Of a stretch of DNA of 64,000 bases, positions 33,507 through 45,934 are shown one piece after another. The translations under genes were made by a program, and so were the position numbers. Where the stretch lies: contig CP103034.1 in assembly GCA_024752435.1 (NCBI GenBank), positions 1,736,001 to 1,800,000 of the forward strand, given 5' to 3'. This DNA comes from Allantophomopsis cytisporea. Its lineage: Eukaryota; Ascomycota; Leotiomycetes; Phacidiales; Phacidiaceae. The notes beneath the pieces are model-generated. The model saw only the letters and a program-made list of their open reading frames with translations, did not search any database and was not told the DNA's origin. Each line of letters begins with the position of its first letter. Position 1 is the first letter of the stretch.

Positions 33507-36500
33507 CTATCGCCAGTAAGAGACAGCAAAATTATCGCTTGGCCTGAATAGAATTGTGACTGCGATTGGAGATATTGAGGTGAGAACGGAGAATGTAGCT
33601 CCACGAAGATGCCTCTTGATGTGTTTGAACCTGATAGTATATTTGGAAACTCGTCTTAATATAAAGACAAGCCAAGAAACTCTGACGAGGAAGACGATGA
33701 TAATGATGATGATGATGAGAATGAAAAATGATCTGAGAACTGAGAAGTATACTTATACTTGTAATCACAAACACAAAGTTTGAATATAATAATAGCAAAA
33801 AGAAATGAGGAAGAAAAAATCACGGACAGCTTCAAGACGAATCGTCACGCTCCTCAATACCCCCAACCCCCAAGCAGGCAAACGCCAGAGATCCAGGTAC
33901 GATACTAACATCATTGGTGGAGGAGGCTACGCAAGACAACTGGGGGTAACCGGGGGGCCAAGGGGACGAAATCGGCCTGACCGTTGCATACGACGCCGTC
34001 AAAAGCCATCTGGGTAGGCATCAACTGAGGAATCTGGCTGCGAGTGAGAGATTATGGAGAGCGTTCGATGTGACCAGACTTGCGCGGCACATTTTCCAGA
34101 AGCGCCAGGCTGCCATAGGCGAGAGAGGACAGACAATACCTTATGGTAAAGCGAAAGGTTCGAGAGTGCAAGATGCTTACTTGCTTTAAGCTTGAAAGGC
34201 CTAGAAGGGGGAGGTCAATGGATGACGCATAGTTACGCAAACCCTTTGGCGAAGGGAGTCATACTTGAAGGTTACCTTTCTGCAGGGCTTCTGACCCCCC
34301 CTCATGGATTGTCTCTTGTCTCTGTAGTCGACTTGACCCCTGCCTCAGATATGAGGGTCGGGCCAATCTTCACGATGTATGCATGCGTGTTGGTTCTTCG
34401 TACCAGTTCGTCGCGTCCCATTGCGAATACTTGACCCGTCCTGATTGCGCATTGTGCCGTATACTGTTCGACATTGTGTTTGGATATATCCTCGATTCTT
34501 GCTTAATGATTGAAAAGAAGAAGAACATGCATACTGGAATTTGAATGGAGAGATGTTTGATGAGGCTGCTGCTGCCTGAGGAGAGTGGAGCGGTAATGTA
34601 AAAGTAAGCATGGGCTAATATCTTCCCGAACCGAAGGGGCCGAAATACTCAGTCACCAGTCTATTGTCCTCAGCTTCCCAATCTTTTCGTTCAGTCTTAT
34701 GATCATTTCGATGAAATATTATGTATCCTGGCATCGGGCAGTGCAAAAACTCCTCTCGAGATCTCGTTCAAGATTCAAGATGCTGCTGCAAGAGAAGATT
34801 GACAGCATTTGCAGGTATGATAACATTGGGAGTGTGACCAGTTTTACGGATCGGATAGGAATGCACAAAGCTCAGGAACCGACTCCGGAGTACGTCAATT
34901 AGAGTGGAGATGCAGTGTGAAGGTGGGTAAGATATGGCGAGGATGAGGGAATATGCGAAAATGGGGGACGACTATTACGAGGTATTCTAGGAAGAGAATG
35001 GCTGTGAGCATCACAAAAATCGATTCTATGCATGGTGAAGAATAGGATGAAAGGAATAAAGATGAAGATCAAGTGGAAAGTCTGAATCAGAATCATAGTC
35101 ATGATCATAGTCATGATCATAGTCATAATCATAATCATGATCAGAATTATCTTAGTATCTATCAATTGGTCCTCATAGGATAAGGCATTCCAACTTCTGC
35201 CCCAAGCCCCAACTATGTACTCAAGGTTGAATCTGAATAAGCATATCATTTTGCTCTCCCACCCACTCCTACTCTAATCCTGAATGCTGGGTCCGATCTG
35301 TGGCGAAAATGACAAGTTTCATCCTCTGATTGAAGCATAAACGATAATCTACATAGCACAGCATAGCACAGCATAACGCGGCGAGACATAAAACGTAATC
35401 TTGGGTGAGGCAGCTATATTGAAGCACATGAAATCTCGGTGAATAGAGAAGAACGAAGTCGTTTCTTGAGATTGAATATACAATGAATACACCTACGTAG
35501 TACAGCATTCGCTACATGCTGCTATTCACAACTCTAATCAAGGTTAAGATGATAACCAACCGCGTATACACATAAACATGCATACGTACCTTAACCATGT
35601 AGTCTGATTCCCCGACCGTTCATGGAAGACAAGGGTATTATTCATGATCGACGAAACTCTGAAGACACAATCATGATAGGACAGGGCACGTACGCCGAAG
35701 AAGTCAGAGTACTCGTAAACATCCAGAATAAGGTAGGTAGCACAGCGACATGGCCAACATCTTCATCCAAACTCCACCCAAAGCAAAGGCCTGTTGAAAG
35801 TCAATAAAAATGACCTGCATGACTATACACATTGATGAGAAGTCACAAGAGCAGATGTGCAGGACAAGTCGCCGACGACCGGTACGGACCCCTCGACCAA
35901 TGCACCACCACCGCACCCGTGCCGTCGCGGCAAAGGGCCAGATACGGCACGAATGTGGATGTATTGACTGGGCGGTATGCGGGTCACTGGAGTGGCAACG
36001 TCTTCGGATGCGTACTCATTGGCGTGTGCATTGGCGTAAGCCCTCGATTCGAGGCGTCGTGAATCTGTCAGTAGTCAGATCAGGGTCACTCTGAAGTGGG
36101 TGTGGTGGTACTTCGGATGACAAGCATGTATACGTTAGGTACATGCGATTGTTTTCTTTTCAATGATACATTCAAAGAGTGTCCATCACTTGAGAGCAGA
36201 GATCTTGATTCCACGCGGTATCAACCTCTCTTGTTCTTGACACAATAGGTCAATTTCATCTGTGTTGATTATAGGTCAAATGAGAATGCTTGTAATTGAA
36301 AACCTATCACTGGTCAAGAGTCCAACAAGCACACGGGTCTCCTGTAAGGATTTTCCCAATTGTCTTCTCATAGCAACAGAATCGCAAATCAAATGCTAAC
36401 AGTCAAGGATGGTTGTCAAGATTACCAAATTGAACGCTCAGGAATATGTTCTTATCATGAATGCCACGACAACAATACAATCTCGTCGTAAACAGAGCGT

Positions 36501-36748
36501 AGGGAACCACGTAACCATCGCAGCCTTACAGCCTCTGTTCGAGTTTCTTTGCTTGGCAGTCACTATACCAGATTGTTAGACCTGCATATCAAGAGTACAG
36601 AGCCACGCATACATTGACGTTACAGCAACGAACTTCGGTCTCGAAAGAGAAAGACGAAAGTCCGACCAGTGACATGACATGAATCCATTGTCCACCAGAT
36701 TATGCCTATCTTACAAAAATACAATATCAACCATTCATTTTACATCTT
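33507..36748. other. Long non-coding region upstream of the bZIP-like gene
   Basis: About 3.2 kb without a gene I can support. Short frames (for example 35832-36062 plus and 34899-35249 minus) lack domains and follow repeats. Simple-sequence tracts are frequent: GATGATGAT-like near 33695-33720 and ATAGTCATGATC units at 35092-35142. The length and the intact neighbours suggest a large regulatory region or an unrecognised non-coding transcript. Confidence 0.35.
35092..35142. repeat. Tandem 12-mer, ATAGTCATGATC type
   Basis: About four imperfect copies of a unit read as ATAGTCATGATC in non-coding DNA. Confidence 0.8.
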
Positions 36749-37411
36749 TCACTTTTTTCTCTCCTCGCTCCTCCTCTTAGCCCTGACCTCGGCCTGTCGT
36801 CTCTCACCACCATCAATCTTATGACCTCTTCTGTCCTCCCACAACCCCTCAGCGACCTTAATTTTCGCCTCACCCCCATCGGTGCCCTTGACAGGTAGCA
36901 CATGCGGGCCCACGATAGTATGTGCGCCCTGCACTCTAAGCCCCTTCACCGGCTGCTCGCTGACTCCCTGCTCGCCCACATTCAAGATGGCCTTGGCCTT
37001 GCCAGGACTCAGAGTAGCAGTAGCAATGTGCGAGCCCGGCTTTGGGACCTCGAGAACCTTCACTATGGCCTCCCCGTCCTTCACGAACTTCAGGTCGCCC
37101 CCAATGCCGTACTGGCCCTTCCGGAACTTCTCGCGCCATCTGAGAAGATATCTGCGAGCGCGTGGAGGCTCAACGCCCAAGTCTTTGAGCTGCGGCGAGG
37201 TGAGTGAGAAGAGTGCTTCCCATGTGGGGATTTTCGTGGCATGTTGGGAGAGATTTCTGCCGATGAGGGTGAGGAAGGTTTTGGAGTCAGGAACGAAAGG
37301 TGTAGGTGGTGGGATTCGTGGAGCAGGCATGCGCTGATGAAGGCATCTTGCTTGTTGGAATGGGAGGAGAAATGAAGGTATAGGACGGAGTTGGGATGGT
37401 CGGATTATCAT
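36749..37411 (-). CDS. FYV4: Mitochondrial small-subunit ribosomal protein mS41 (IGR motif)
   Basis: Single exon, 220 residues. The N-terminus (MIIRPSQLRPIPSFLLPFQQARCLHQR) is basic, free of acidic residues and amphipathic, as expected of a mitochondrial targeting sequence. The IGR domain follows at about residues 40-100, containing FLTLIGRNLSQHATKIPTWE and a C-terminal RRYLLRWREKFRKGQYG. Yeast Fyv4 carries this domain and is mS41 of the mitoribosome. The C-terminal half is a fungal-specific extension ending in a Lys/Arg-rich tail (ERRQAEVRAKRRSEERKK). It should act in mitochondrial translation. Confidence 0.85.
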   Translation of the reverse strand: MIIRPSQLRPIPSFLLPFQQARCLHQRMPAPRIPPPTPFVPDSKTFLTLIGRNLSQHATKIPTWEALFSLTSPQLKDLGVEPPRARRYLLRWREKFRKGQYGIGGDLKFVKDGEAIVKVLEVPKPGSHIATATLSPGKAKAILNVGEQGVSEQPVKGLRVQGAHTIVGPHVLPVKGTDGGEAKIKVAEGLWEDRRGHKIDGGERRQAEVRAKRRSEERKK

Positions 37412-37945
37412 TTTGACGATTCTTGAGACATTGTGTCAGTAATTATTCCTCAAAGAGATTGTGTGCGAGACTCACAGTGTGCAATTGGTCGTGCGACCCA
37501 ATTGATTTGTTGACTGGTGCTGCTGTATATTTTGTGAATTCACGAGAGCGCATTTGAGATGGCTTACATAAGCGATATTGCTAGACTGGGTTTGGACGAG
37601 GCTGACAGCCTCGCTCCACCACGATGAGATCGTGATGATAAGTACTGGATGAGATCAACAGACTTTATAAGTTTGATTTTAACAGCGTTATGTTCTCAAC
37701 GTAATTCATCCATTCCAGTGTATGCTGAGAAGCATGCAAATTTCATGTGGAAAAAACCATACTAGATCACCAGGTCATAACAGCGATTATCAAAAAATCC
37801 ATCGCTTTTGTTGAACCACTAGCACAGTATGTCTATCACAAACTCCCTAAACCCCGGATATACCACCTATCACGCCAGTCCCAAACACCAATCTAATAAT
37901 ACACGCTCAGTACCTCTGTAGCAAGATTATTCCTTCCAAATCCAT
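37412..37945. other. mS41 promoter and IES1 3' flank
   Basis: 534 bp between two genes in tandem on the minus strand. No further feature seen. Confidence 0.45.
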
Positions 37946-40054
37946 TCAATCAACGTCCATTTCCTCCTCCGTCTCATCCCCTCCAATACCAAGCAATGCC
38001 TTGTCAACATCATCAAGGTCTTCCTCCGCATCAACTTCACTTCCGAGGCCTAGAAGCTCCTTCTCCATCTCATCAAGATCTTCTTCCTCCTGCAGAACAG
38101 TATCACCTTCCTGCATCTCCTCGGTGTCTTCCTTGGCCTCCTGCACAACAACTTCCGGCTTAGCGACCCTGTTCGTACCCATTACGCCAAGCTCTCCGCC
38201 ACGGTGAGAATCCCATCTGTCTAATCTCCGACCCATGCGTCTGAATGCAGCTGCATATGCAGCAGCCTCTTCACCAAAATCATCATCCTCAGATTCGAGT
38301 TGTACAAGACCAGCAAATCCTCTCTCTCGGAAGGGGCCCTTTGGCTGACTGAGACTCTCTTCGCCCTCTGAGTCCTCAAACGGATTCTGAACTCGATTCA
38401 GCCTTGCCTGTGCTCTGACAAACGCCCCTTCTTTCCTCCTCAACTTTCTGGCCTGGTGATGTTTCTTCCTCAAGCCACGCGAAAGAATATAATTTACACG
38501 TTGATTGCGATTCTGCTCTACTGCAATTTGATGAGCGGTCAAAGGGCGCATACGTCGTGTAGAACCTTCCACGCCAATGGTAGACATCGAAGGCACAGGC
38601 GACGAATTAATATCCATAATTTGGTTTGCTAAGGGTGCTTTGCGACGTGTACTGTTGATGGCATTCATTCTTACGGCCCCATATGCTCTTGGGGGCGGAG
38701 TGGACCGGTTGCTGTCCATGTCAGACTCGTATTTGCTTGGCCTAATACGGGGAAGCAGTGGTGCCGGAGAAGCCCCGTCTTCGGGTGGCAGATTCAACTT
38801 CGGTTTCGGGCCTCGTTTTGGTGGGAAGACAGCCTGGAAATCAGCCTGGTCTGCTTCAATGATACGCTTGCGTTCGCGCATCTTTTCTTCGCCATACTCA
38901 ATTTCGCGGGGTTTGTCGACATTCTCCTTTTTCTGTTCTTCTTCGGTGAGGACCTTGAACTCAGGAACACCTTGGTTGCCATGGCCTTGACCGTAATCAA
39001 CTCCTGGTCCAAAAGGATTCTCGGCAGCACCTTCCCTCGTAAAGTCAGATTGTAGGTAAAACCACATCAGCCAAAGAAATGCCATGGCACGAGAATGACT
39101 GGAAAGAGAAGGGCGCATGATGAGGTCGTAGAAATCGCGCTGAGGAGGAAAGTGCACATCGGTAATACGTGGGGCATATTGTGCTAAGACAAAGATGAGG
39201 TTTACGGGATTCGTTCGTGGAATTGGAGTATTCGTAATTTTGTCCAATGACGTGGGCTCTTTTCGATCTTCCGAAGCTCCCTTCAAGATGGACTTCAGTC
39301 GAGGTGCGTCTTGTAATTGCTTATAAGAGTTCGGATCTTGATAGGCTTGTAGCGAAGGAATTGCGTGATAGGTACGTAACTGCGCGCGCATCTCTGGGAA
39401 AACTGTTCAGCTGTCAGCGGAAATTCCATGTGAAGAGACTCAGTAGATCTTACAATTCAAAGTGGTGTTCATCCTTCCAAGATTGACCAGCAAACAGACC
39501 ATAGCCATGTTCTTTGCCGGTTCATGCTCACTGAGTAGCTTATCCCTCAATATCTTGCTGGTCTTGCTACTTCTCGCCATCGCATCAATGTAGAGCTCAG
39601 CGAACGTCTGCATGCCCAACGTCTCGGGCTCGTAAGAATTGGTGAAGACTCGGTCGGTATTGTTAAAAACATAGTACAGAAAGTCGTACTGGATATCCTT
39701 TCTCCAAAGCGGCTCGCCATCATCCTTCTTAAGATGACGAACCTTATTGCCCGAATAGATGGACGCATTAGGAGCATTCGCAGCTATCTCCTTCGCAGCA
39801 GCAGCCTTGGCACGTTTTGTTTGTCTCGGGGCGCTGGAAGGGGGAGCTTCAGGTTCGTCGAGGATGCTATCACCATCGCCTTTGGCCGAGGTAGCTCGCC
39901 TGCTCGGGGTGGAAGCTGACAGGAGATCGGGGGCAGATTTGGCGCCGCTGCGCGGGATATCCACGGGGATCGGGGAGGAGGCACTGGGCATTCGGTCATC
40001 TACTTCTGACGCAGCGATGGTCGAGGCTGGTGAGCGAGCACCGTCGATATCCAT
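37946..40054 (-). CDS. IES1: INO80 chromatin-remodelling complex subunit Ies1
   Basis: Two exons (39454-40054 and 37946-39402, 51-nt intron) encode 685 residues. A disordered, Ser/Ala/Lys-rich N-terminus leads into the conserved block starting NKVRHLKKDDGEPLWRKDIQ and going on through YDFLYYVFNNTDRVFTN and the intron-spanning LVNLGRMNTTLNFFPEMRAQ. A second conserved stretch runs SRAMAFLWLMWFYLQSDFTR to NPFGPGVDYG. These match fungal Ies1 proteins. The C-terminus is strongly acidic (EDLDDVDKALL, DETEEEMDVD). Ies1 associates with the INO80 ATPase in nucleosome sliding and H2A.Z dynamics in the nucleus. No defect seen. Confidence 0.88.
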
Positions 40055-41493
40055 CGTGAAATTTATCGACGATCAAGTCATGCAATTGTGGATGGAATAT
40101 TGTCGAATCTTTGGTGGATGGACTTGGAAGCTGGATGGATCAAGGACTGCGTGTCTCGAGTTTGAGAAGGAACGGTGCGATACTCACTCAGAATACGTAA
40201 CTTCTAATTGGCGTCGCGTCCGCGACTCGGTAGAACTATTTGCCGCGTTCCGCTAAAGTGCTTCATGATCCCATCACCAACGTCAAAGAAAAGTACCACT
40301 CCATCGCCATTGCTCCTCTCATCACCGTCAAATTACGACTGGAAGTAGTTTATAGGTACTGGAGAGCTTGGTCTTAGATGATGCAAGGGTTTACAGACAT
40401 AAACATATAGCGGAGAGAGCCAGTGGGCCATTGATAAACCAGGAATAACGATACCGATCTTGGTGTAGAAGCGAGTGAAAGGCTTCACCAACAACTACAT
40501 GCACGTTAAAGTCCAAACCCATTCTATATACATGTAATCAGACGTCACTTCACATTCAATGCAAGCCAGAGAAAGATTATGTAAACTTTTTAATTTCTTT
40601 TGGAATCCTCAGATCGCCCCATTTCCACTTCCATATCTAGCCCTTCGCGGTAGCAGCTTTCTGCCTCAAGATGTGCTGAGCCTCAGCCATGATGGACAAG
40701 GAGCACTTCCATAAAATGCCATCAGCGTAAAAGAGGTATAAAAGCCACATCAAAAACATCAAAAGCCCATGTTCATCTTCCATATCAGAAAAAGAAGAGA
40801 GGAAAAAGAGAAGGCTCGTAATGCATTTATGATGGACGCCGCTGCATGTAAGAACAAAGATGGAAAAGAAAAAAAGAACATGCTGCCAGGTCTAGGCACT
40901 CAGTCGTGAGATCGTGAAGCTCGATAATGTCCTCCCCCAACTTTCCAGTTCGATGCCTCCAGATAATGAACCCCCGTCTCCAAGCACAATGACGAAATTG
41001 TCAGAGGAAATTCCACTTTTGTCTATGAAAACAGTCAAAGAGAAAAAAAGGCTTCAAATAACAGCAAAGGTGAAGAATCTATGTGGTAGCAACGACCCTC
41101 GAAAAACAAGAAAGATTACGCTGAGAAACATGACGGTCATAATGCGTTCGAGATCCAGGGGTATCTTCCATCTTCTTTCCTGGGTTGAAAGCATCATGAG
41201 CTAAACGCCAGAATGGGCGTCTCATGCGTCCGCCTAGTCGCCCTTGATGTATGGGGTATCGAGGCGAGAAAAGCTCGTAGCAAAAGACAACGCTATCTAT
41301 CGTATCGTATGATTTTGGTGTCGAAAGACGAGCAAAAGATTTCTCGCAGAGGCCGTAAACAGTTTCTTTTTGTATGATCGCGCAAGACGAGACCGAAGAT
41401 TGCCGGAGAAAATGAAAAGCAATGAAAGAAAAGGAAAAGAAAAGCAGTAGTCGTAAGAAAAGAGTTCGCTGGTGATGTTCAGGAACGGATGAT
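40055..41493. other. IES1 promoter and DED1 3' region
   Basis: 1.4 kb without a supported gene. A short minus-strand frame near 40640-40692 (MAEAQHILRQKAATAKG) ends cleanly but lacks a recognisable upstream exon, so it is not called. Confidence 0.4.
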
Positions 41494-43551
41494 CTACCAC
41501 CAAGAAGATTGTCCACCTGGTCCGCTGGGGTTACCATATCCACCGCCACCGTATCCACCACCGCCGCCGGAGCTTCCACCGTAGGATGGGGCACCGCCGT
41601 AGGCAGCCTGTGGTGGTGGGCCACCGAAACCACCTCCGTAGGCTGGGGCTGGGGCACCGCCGAAACCACCACCGCCGCCTCCGTAAGATGGAGCACCACC
41701 ACCACCACCTCCGAACTTACGGAAATCGCGGTTGGCAGCACCACCACGGCCACGTCCACCCCCAGAGCGTCCACCTCCGCGTCCGCCACCGAAGCCAGCA
41801 CCCTCACGAGCGATGTTCTCGAGGAAAGCTGGAACCTCCTGGTTGGCTTCCTTGAGAAGCTCAAGAAGATCACGGACAACACCACGGTTACCACGGTTGA
41901 AGAAGGCAGTGGCAACACCAGTGTTACCGGCACGACCAGTACGACCGATTCTGTGGACGTAGTCATCAATGTCGGTTGGAAGATCGTAGTTGACAACGTG
42001 GGTGACGTTTGGAATATCAAGACCTCTAGCAGCGACGGCAGTGGCAACAAGGATTGGGCAACGACCGTTTCTGAACATCTCAAGGGCACGCTCACGCTCA
42101 CGCTGAGTGCGGTCACCGTGAATGGAGGTAGCTGGGAAGTTCTGGTTGATCAAGAAGTCGGACAGGGAGTCGGCCATACGCTTAGTCTCAACGAAGATCA
42201 AAGTAAGACCAGCACCGTGGGTGTGGAGGATGTCGAGGAGAACGGAGCGCTTGTCCATATCCTCAACGTATTCGACCTTCTGGGTGATGTTCTCAGAGGT
42301 GGAACCAACACGTCCGACAGACAAGAAAATGTAGTCCTTCAAGAAATCTCTGGCGAGCATCTGGATGTCGCGTGGGAAGGTGGCGGAAAACATGAGAGTT
42401 TGACGGTTCTGGACGTTTGGCATATCCTCACCCTCAACGATTCTTCTGATTTGTGGCTCGAAACCCATGTCCAACATGCGATCAGCCTCATCGAGCACCA
42501 AGTACTTGATGTTCTGGAGGGAGATACGACCACGCTCGATCAAGTCGACAAGACGACCTGGAGTAGCAACGAGGAGATCACATCCACGCTCGATCTGGCG
42601 GAGTTGGGAACCAATATCGGCACCACCGTAGACGACACATGGGCGGACCCAGGATCTGTAGGCAAACTTGCGGGACTCCTCGTAGATTTGGGAGACCAAC
42701 TCACGGGTTGGGGCCAAGATAAGGGAGGTTGGGTAGGCCTTGCGTTGACGACCAAAGTTGCCGCCAGCAGCTGGGGTGGCAGAAGGACCGTTGATGAAAG
42801 CCTGGGAGAGGATGGGGAACAAGAAACCACCAGTCTTTCCGGAACCGGTCTGAGCACAAGCCATCAAGTCACGGCCACCCATGACAATTGGAATGGAGTA
42901 CTTCTGGACTGGGGTTGGGACCTTGTAGTGAGCGAGCTCGATGTTGCGGATAAGGTGGTCATCAAGAGGTGGGTTGGTGAACTTGTTGACTGGCTCTGGG
43001 ACGTCCTGTCCGGAAGCCTCGACTGGAATGTCGTCGTACTTCTCGAAGTTGATACCGGTCTGTTGCTTGCTTGGGTCGTCGGCGATACCGAAAAGTTCGC
43101 GCTCGACACGTGGGTTGGCTGGACCGGCGATGTGCTTGCCATCCTTCCAGGAACCGTCACCCCCACCACGAGCAGCACCACCACCGCCACCACCAGCGTG
43201 TGGGTTACCGTATGCGTTTGGGTTGAAGCTACCAGAGTGTCCACCGCCAGACTTGTCCCATCCACCACGACCGCCGCCACCAGAGTGACCACCGCGCGGG
43301 GTGAAGTCTGGAGCGTTAGCCCAGTTGCCACCGGCAGGAGGAGCAGCACTGTGGAAAAAAAGAGTCAGTATCGTGTCACGAACAGTCAGAAGATCATGAG
43401 GATTGACTTACCCAGCTGGCCCAGCCCACGCGCTGCCGTTCATTCCACCTGGAGCGCCACCTGCTGGACGCGGCTGACCTCGCATGTGAGGTGGAATGTA
43501 GGAAGAGCGAACGTTGAGGTTCGCCATGTTGTTGTGAAGTTCGTCCGCCAT
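41494..43551 (-). CDS. DED1: DEAD-box RNA helicase Ded1 (DDX3 family)
   Basis: Two exons (43412-43551, 41494-43348; 63-nt intron) encode 664 residues. The N-terminus (MADELHNNMANLNV ... SSYIPPHMRG) contains the conserved eIF4E-binding-like SSYIPPH motif of Ded1/DDX3. Helicase motifs are complete: Q-motif region PVQKYSIP, Walker A AQTGSGKT (212-219), PTREL, DEAD (about 333-336), SAT, and HRIGRTGR (about 514-521). The C-terminus is a Gly-rich RGG/YGGG tail ending in SSWW, typical of the family. It unwinds 5' leaders during translation initiation in the cytoplasm. Codon use is GC-rich at third positions and biased, as in highly expressed genes, which leaves a very long open frame on the opposite strand. 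Confidence 0.97.
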
Positions 43552-43600
43552 ATTGGGAGAGGATGGAGGATGATGATCAGGGTTATTTGGAGTTATTGGA

Positions 43601-43622
43601 GTTGTTGTTGTTGTTGTTGTTG
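43601..43622. repeat. TTG microsatellite in the DED1 leader
   Basis: About seven TTG units; on the DED1 strand this reads CAA repeats about 50 bases upstream of the start codon. Confidence 0.9.
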
Positions 43623-43952
43623 TGAAGAGGAAAGTTTGGGGTATATTTGAGACAACGTAGAGACCGTGTGGATTTTTTCTGAGGAAAATCTAAAACGCGA
43701 CGATCGGAAACGGGGTATTAAGTGAAGAACCTGTGAAAGAGTCTTCTTCTCTATTTGGGGATTTGCGTCGATGTATAAAACGCACTTGTATCTTCCTGAA
43801 TGATGCAGAAAGAAAGAAAGTACGAAAAACAAAGGATGGAGAAGAGTTTGTATGAAGGTGGGTGATTTGTGTGTGGGGGGGGGGGAGTTTTTGTGAATAT
43901 TTTTTTGAGAGAGAAGGGAGTGAGGGATGTTGATTGTGAGAGGATGGCGAGG

Positions 43953-43974
43953 GAGAGAGAGAGAGAGAGAGAGA
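43953..43974. repeat. GA dinucleotide tract
   Basis: About eleven GA units; CT-rich on the DED1 coding strand, a common promoter feature in filamentous fungi. Confidence 0.9.
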
Positions 43975-44612
43975 AGTAGGTGTGTTTTGGGGAATTCTCA
44001 GGGTTTTTCTGCGGGTACGTGTAGAGGGTTGGCAGTAGTACGAGCAGGTGGTGGCTGTAGCATGGAGGCGTCGTAGCCTGAGGCAGCCATTCAGCGCGAA
44101 AACCGGCATTTTGACTCTTTTGCCTCGATTTTCACTCGATTTTCGCCATTTGTGCGCTTAGCGTTGAAAAGTTTCAGTCATAGAGGCGAAAAGCACGGAG
44201 TCGATGGAGTCGCTGCAGTCAAGACATGGTTTGACTGGAGCATTTATGCCTTAGCGCCTGATGAATGTGGTAAGGTAGCTCACCGTAAGCTCCAGATTCT
44301 GGTGGTTGAGTCGAGTTGAGTCGAGTTGAGTACTGATGGTCCAAGACCAGGTTGAGCTTATCGGCCGAATCCATCGCCGCCCAATTGCGGAGTGCGGACG
44401 AGAGAGATGATACTCATACGCTGAAAGTTTCTTTTCTTCAACTGACTTCCTTTTCGTGCCTTACGTAGTGCAGTCGCTACTTTCACTTGACTTCAGTGCG
44501 TGGATTGTAAAGCCGTCAAATACTTTCTATGTAGATGTGGAGAGAATTCCCCGTCACTGCCCGTCGAGTACTGTACTGTACTTGACACTCTGGTACTCCA
44601 GTAGAATACGGA

Positions 44613-44654
44613 AGTAGTAGTAGTGGTGGTAGTAGTAGTGGTGGTGGTAGTAGA
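44613..44654. repeat. GTA/GTG trinucleotide tract
   Basis: Alternating blocks of GTA and GTG units in non-coding DNA. Confidence 0.9.
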
Positions 44655-44823
44655 GTACGTACCCCATATCAATATTCATCCATAACCCTCGACCTCACTC
44701 AACCCTTGATCAAAAGATATGGAAGCAGAGATGCGATAGTCTTGAAATGCTGGAGTCGAGTCGTGAGGAATTTGGAGAACTCCCCTGCCGACCTTACTAC
44801 GTACAAGGTTACTCGACTTGAGA

Positions 44824-44868
44824 CCCAACGTGCATGTTCATGTTCATGCTCATGCTCGTGCTCGTGCT
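44824..44868. repeat. Imperfect TGCTCA/TGCTCG hexamer tract
   Basis: About seven imperfect hexamers such as TGTTCA, TGCTCA and TGCTCG. Confidence 0.85.
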
Positions 44869-45934
44869 CGACTCTCGGCCTGCTGAAAGTCAAAGAAAGA
44901 GTCATCGCATCCTTCCAACCAAAGTCACAGGCTGACACAGATACTCCATACTTGTTCTCTGTACCCTGCAAGACTTGTCTCTAGAGTCCTTCACCTCAAC
45001 CTGACCAGTAATGTACATTACTGTATCCATCATTGGAGATTGAATGCTCACCAGTCCATTTGAACTACCATTTATCAAGACATGCTCACATGTATGTATT
45101 CAGTGTGTTTCCGAAATACTGGACTTCTGTGGTTGCACAGAAACACAAGTATCGGCACCGGAGTTCTACGTAGGTTCCAGAAAAACGCCTCTGGTGACGG
45201 AGCTAGGTACTCACGGCATATGATTAAATATATTTTGCTTTTTTCATGTGCGTGGCTGTGAGCACCATGAACAGTCGTATCAAGGTCTGTAATACAGGCG
45301 TAATCCAGATGATGTGAACTTGTGATTATTCATGGTGATACGAGACTTGGTTGATATCCTAATACTATTATTATATTACTATCAAATCGCCAATATTTGG
45401 AGATTCAATGAAAATTATTATAATGTTGACCATGACGAACAACACAATATCACGAGAACACCTACTTTGATAGCATGTATGCGGACATGTATTTTGATAT
45501 ATGCACAATGTACGTCCTCAAAATCAGGGACATCACCGTTTGATCTGTTGGGCACGTGATGACCATTGGTTTATCGATTAATCAAATATGCTGGTCTCGA
45601 CCCCTCCTTGCAAAAGCGAATTATGAGGAAATCGAGGCCGCTTCTCAAGGATGAGATTTTGGATTGCGGGGTGATCGTGGGAGAAGTATATATGTACTCC
45701 AGCTTGACTTGGTCATACAAAGTAGCGTCGGAAAGACATTCATATGCACATGCTTGGTATATCTAAGCATAAATACACCCGACGATCCGAACCCATCGCA
45801 GCAGTAGAGCACGTACTTCATCGGCCTATCAGATCTTCAAAGTAGGTATCATGACCCATTCCGTTTTATGCTATAGTACAATCATCGCTCAAAGAAAATC
45901 ATAAACCGGTATTGTTGAATACCAGCGTGTCTAT

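Larger units (their letters stand above)
43552..45934. other. DED1 promoter and leader, PRE1 3' flank
   Basis: 2.4 kb without a supported gene. The first 600 bp (minus-strand upstream of DED1) hold a TTG run, a G-run and a GA run, which would give a pyrimidine-rich 5' leader or promoter on the DED1 strand. Further simple repeats lie at 44613-44654 and 44824-44868. Short frames at 45332-45766 have no domain. Confidence 0.45.

Noticed and set aside
35622..36094. Plus-strand frames that might form a small secreted protein
   Set aside because: No signal peptide at a start codon and no valid intron linking the pieces.
40640..40692. Short minus-strand frame MAEAQHILRQKAATAKG ending in a stop
   Set aside because: Only 17 residues, with no upstream exon identified; could be chance.
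41509..43650. Long plus-strand open frame over DED1 as a real gene
   Set aside because: It overlaps a complete, highly conserved DEAD-box gene in antisense; composition follows from DED1 codon bias and no domain is visible.
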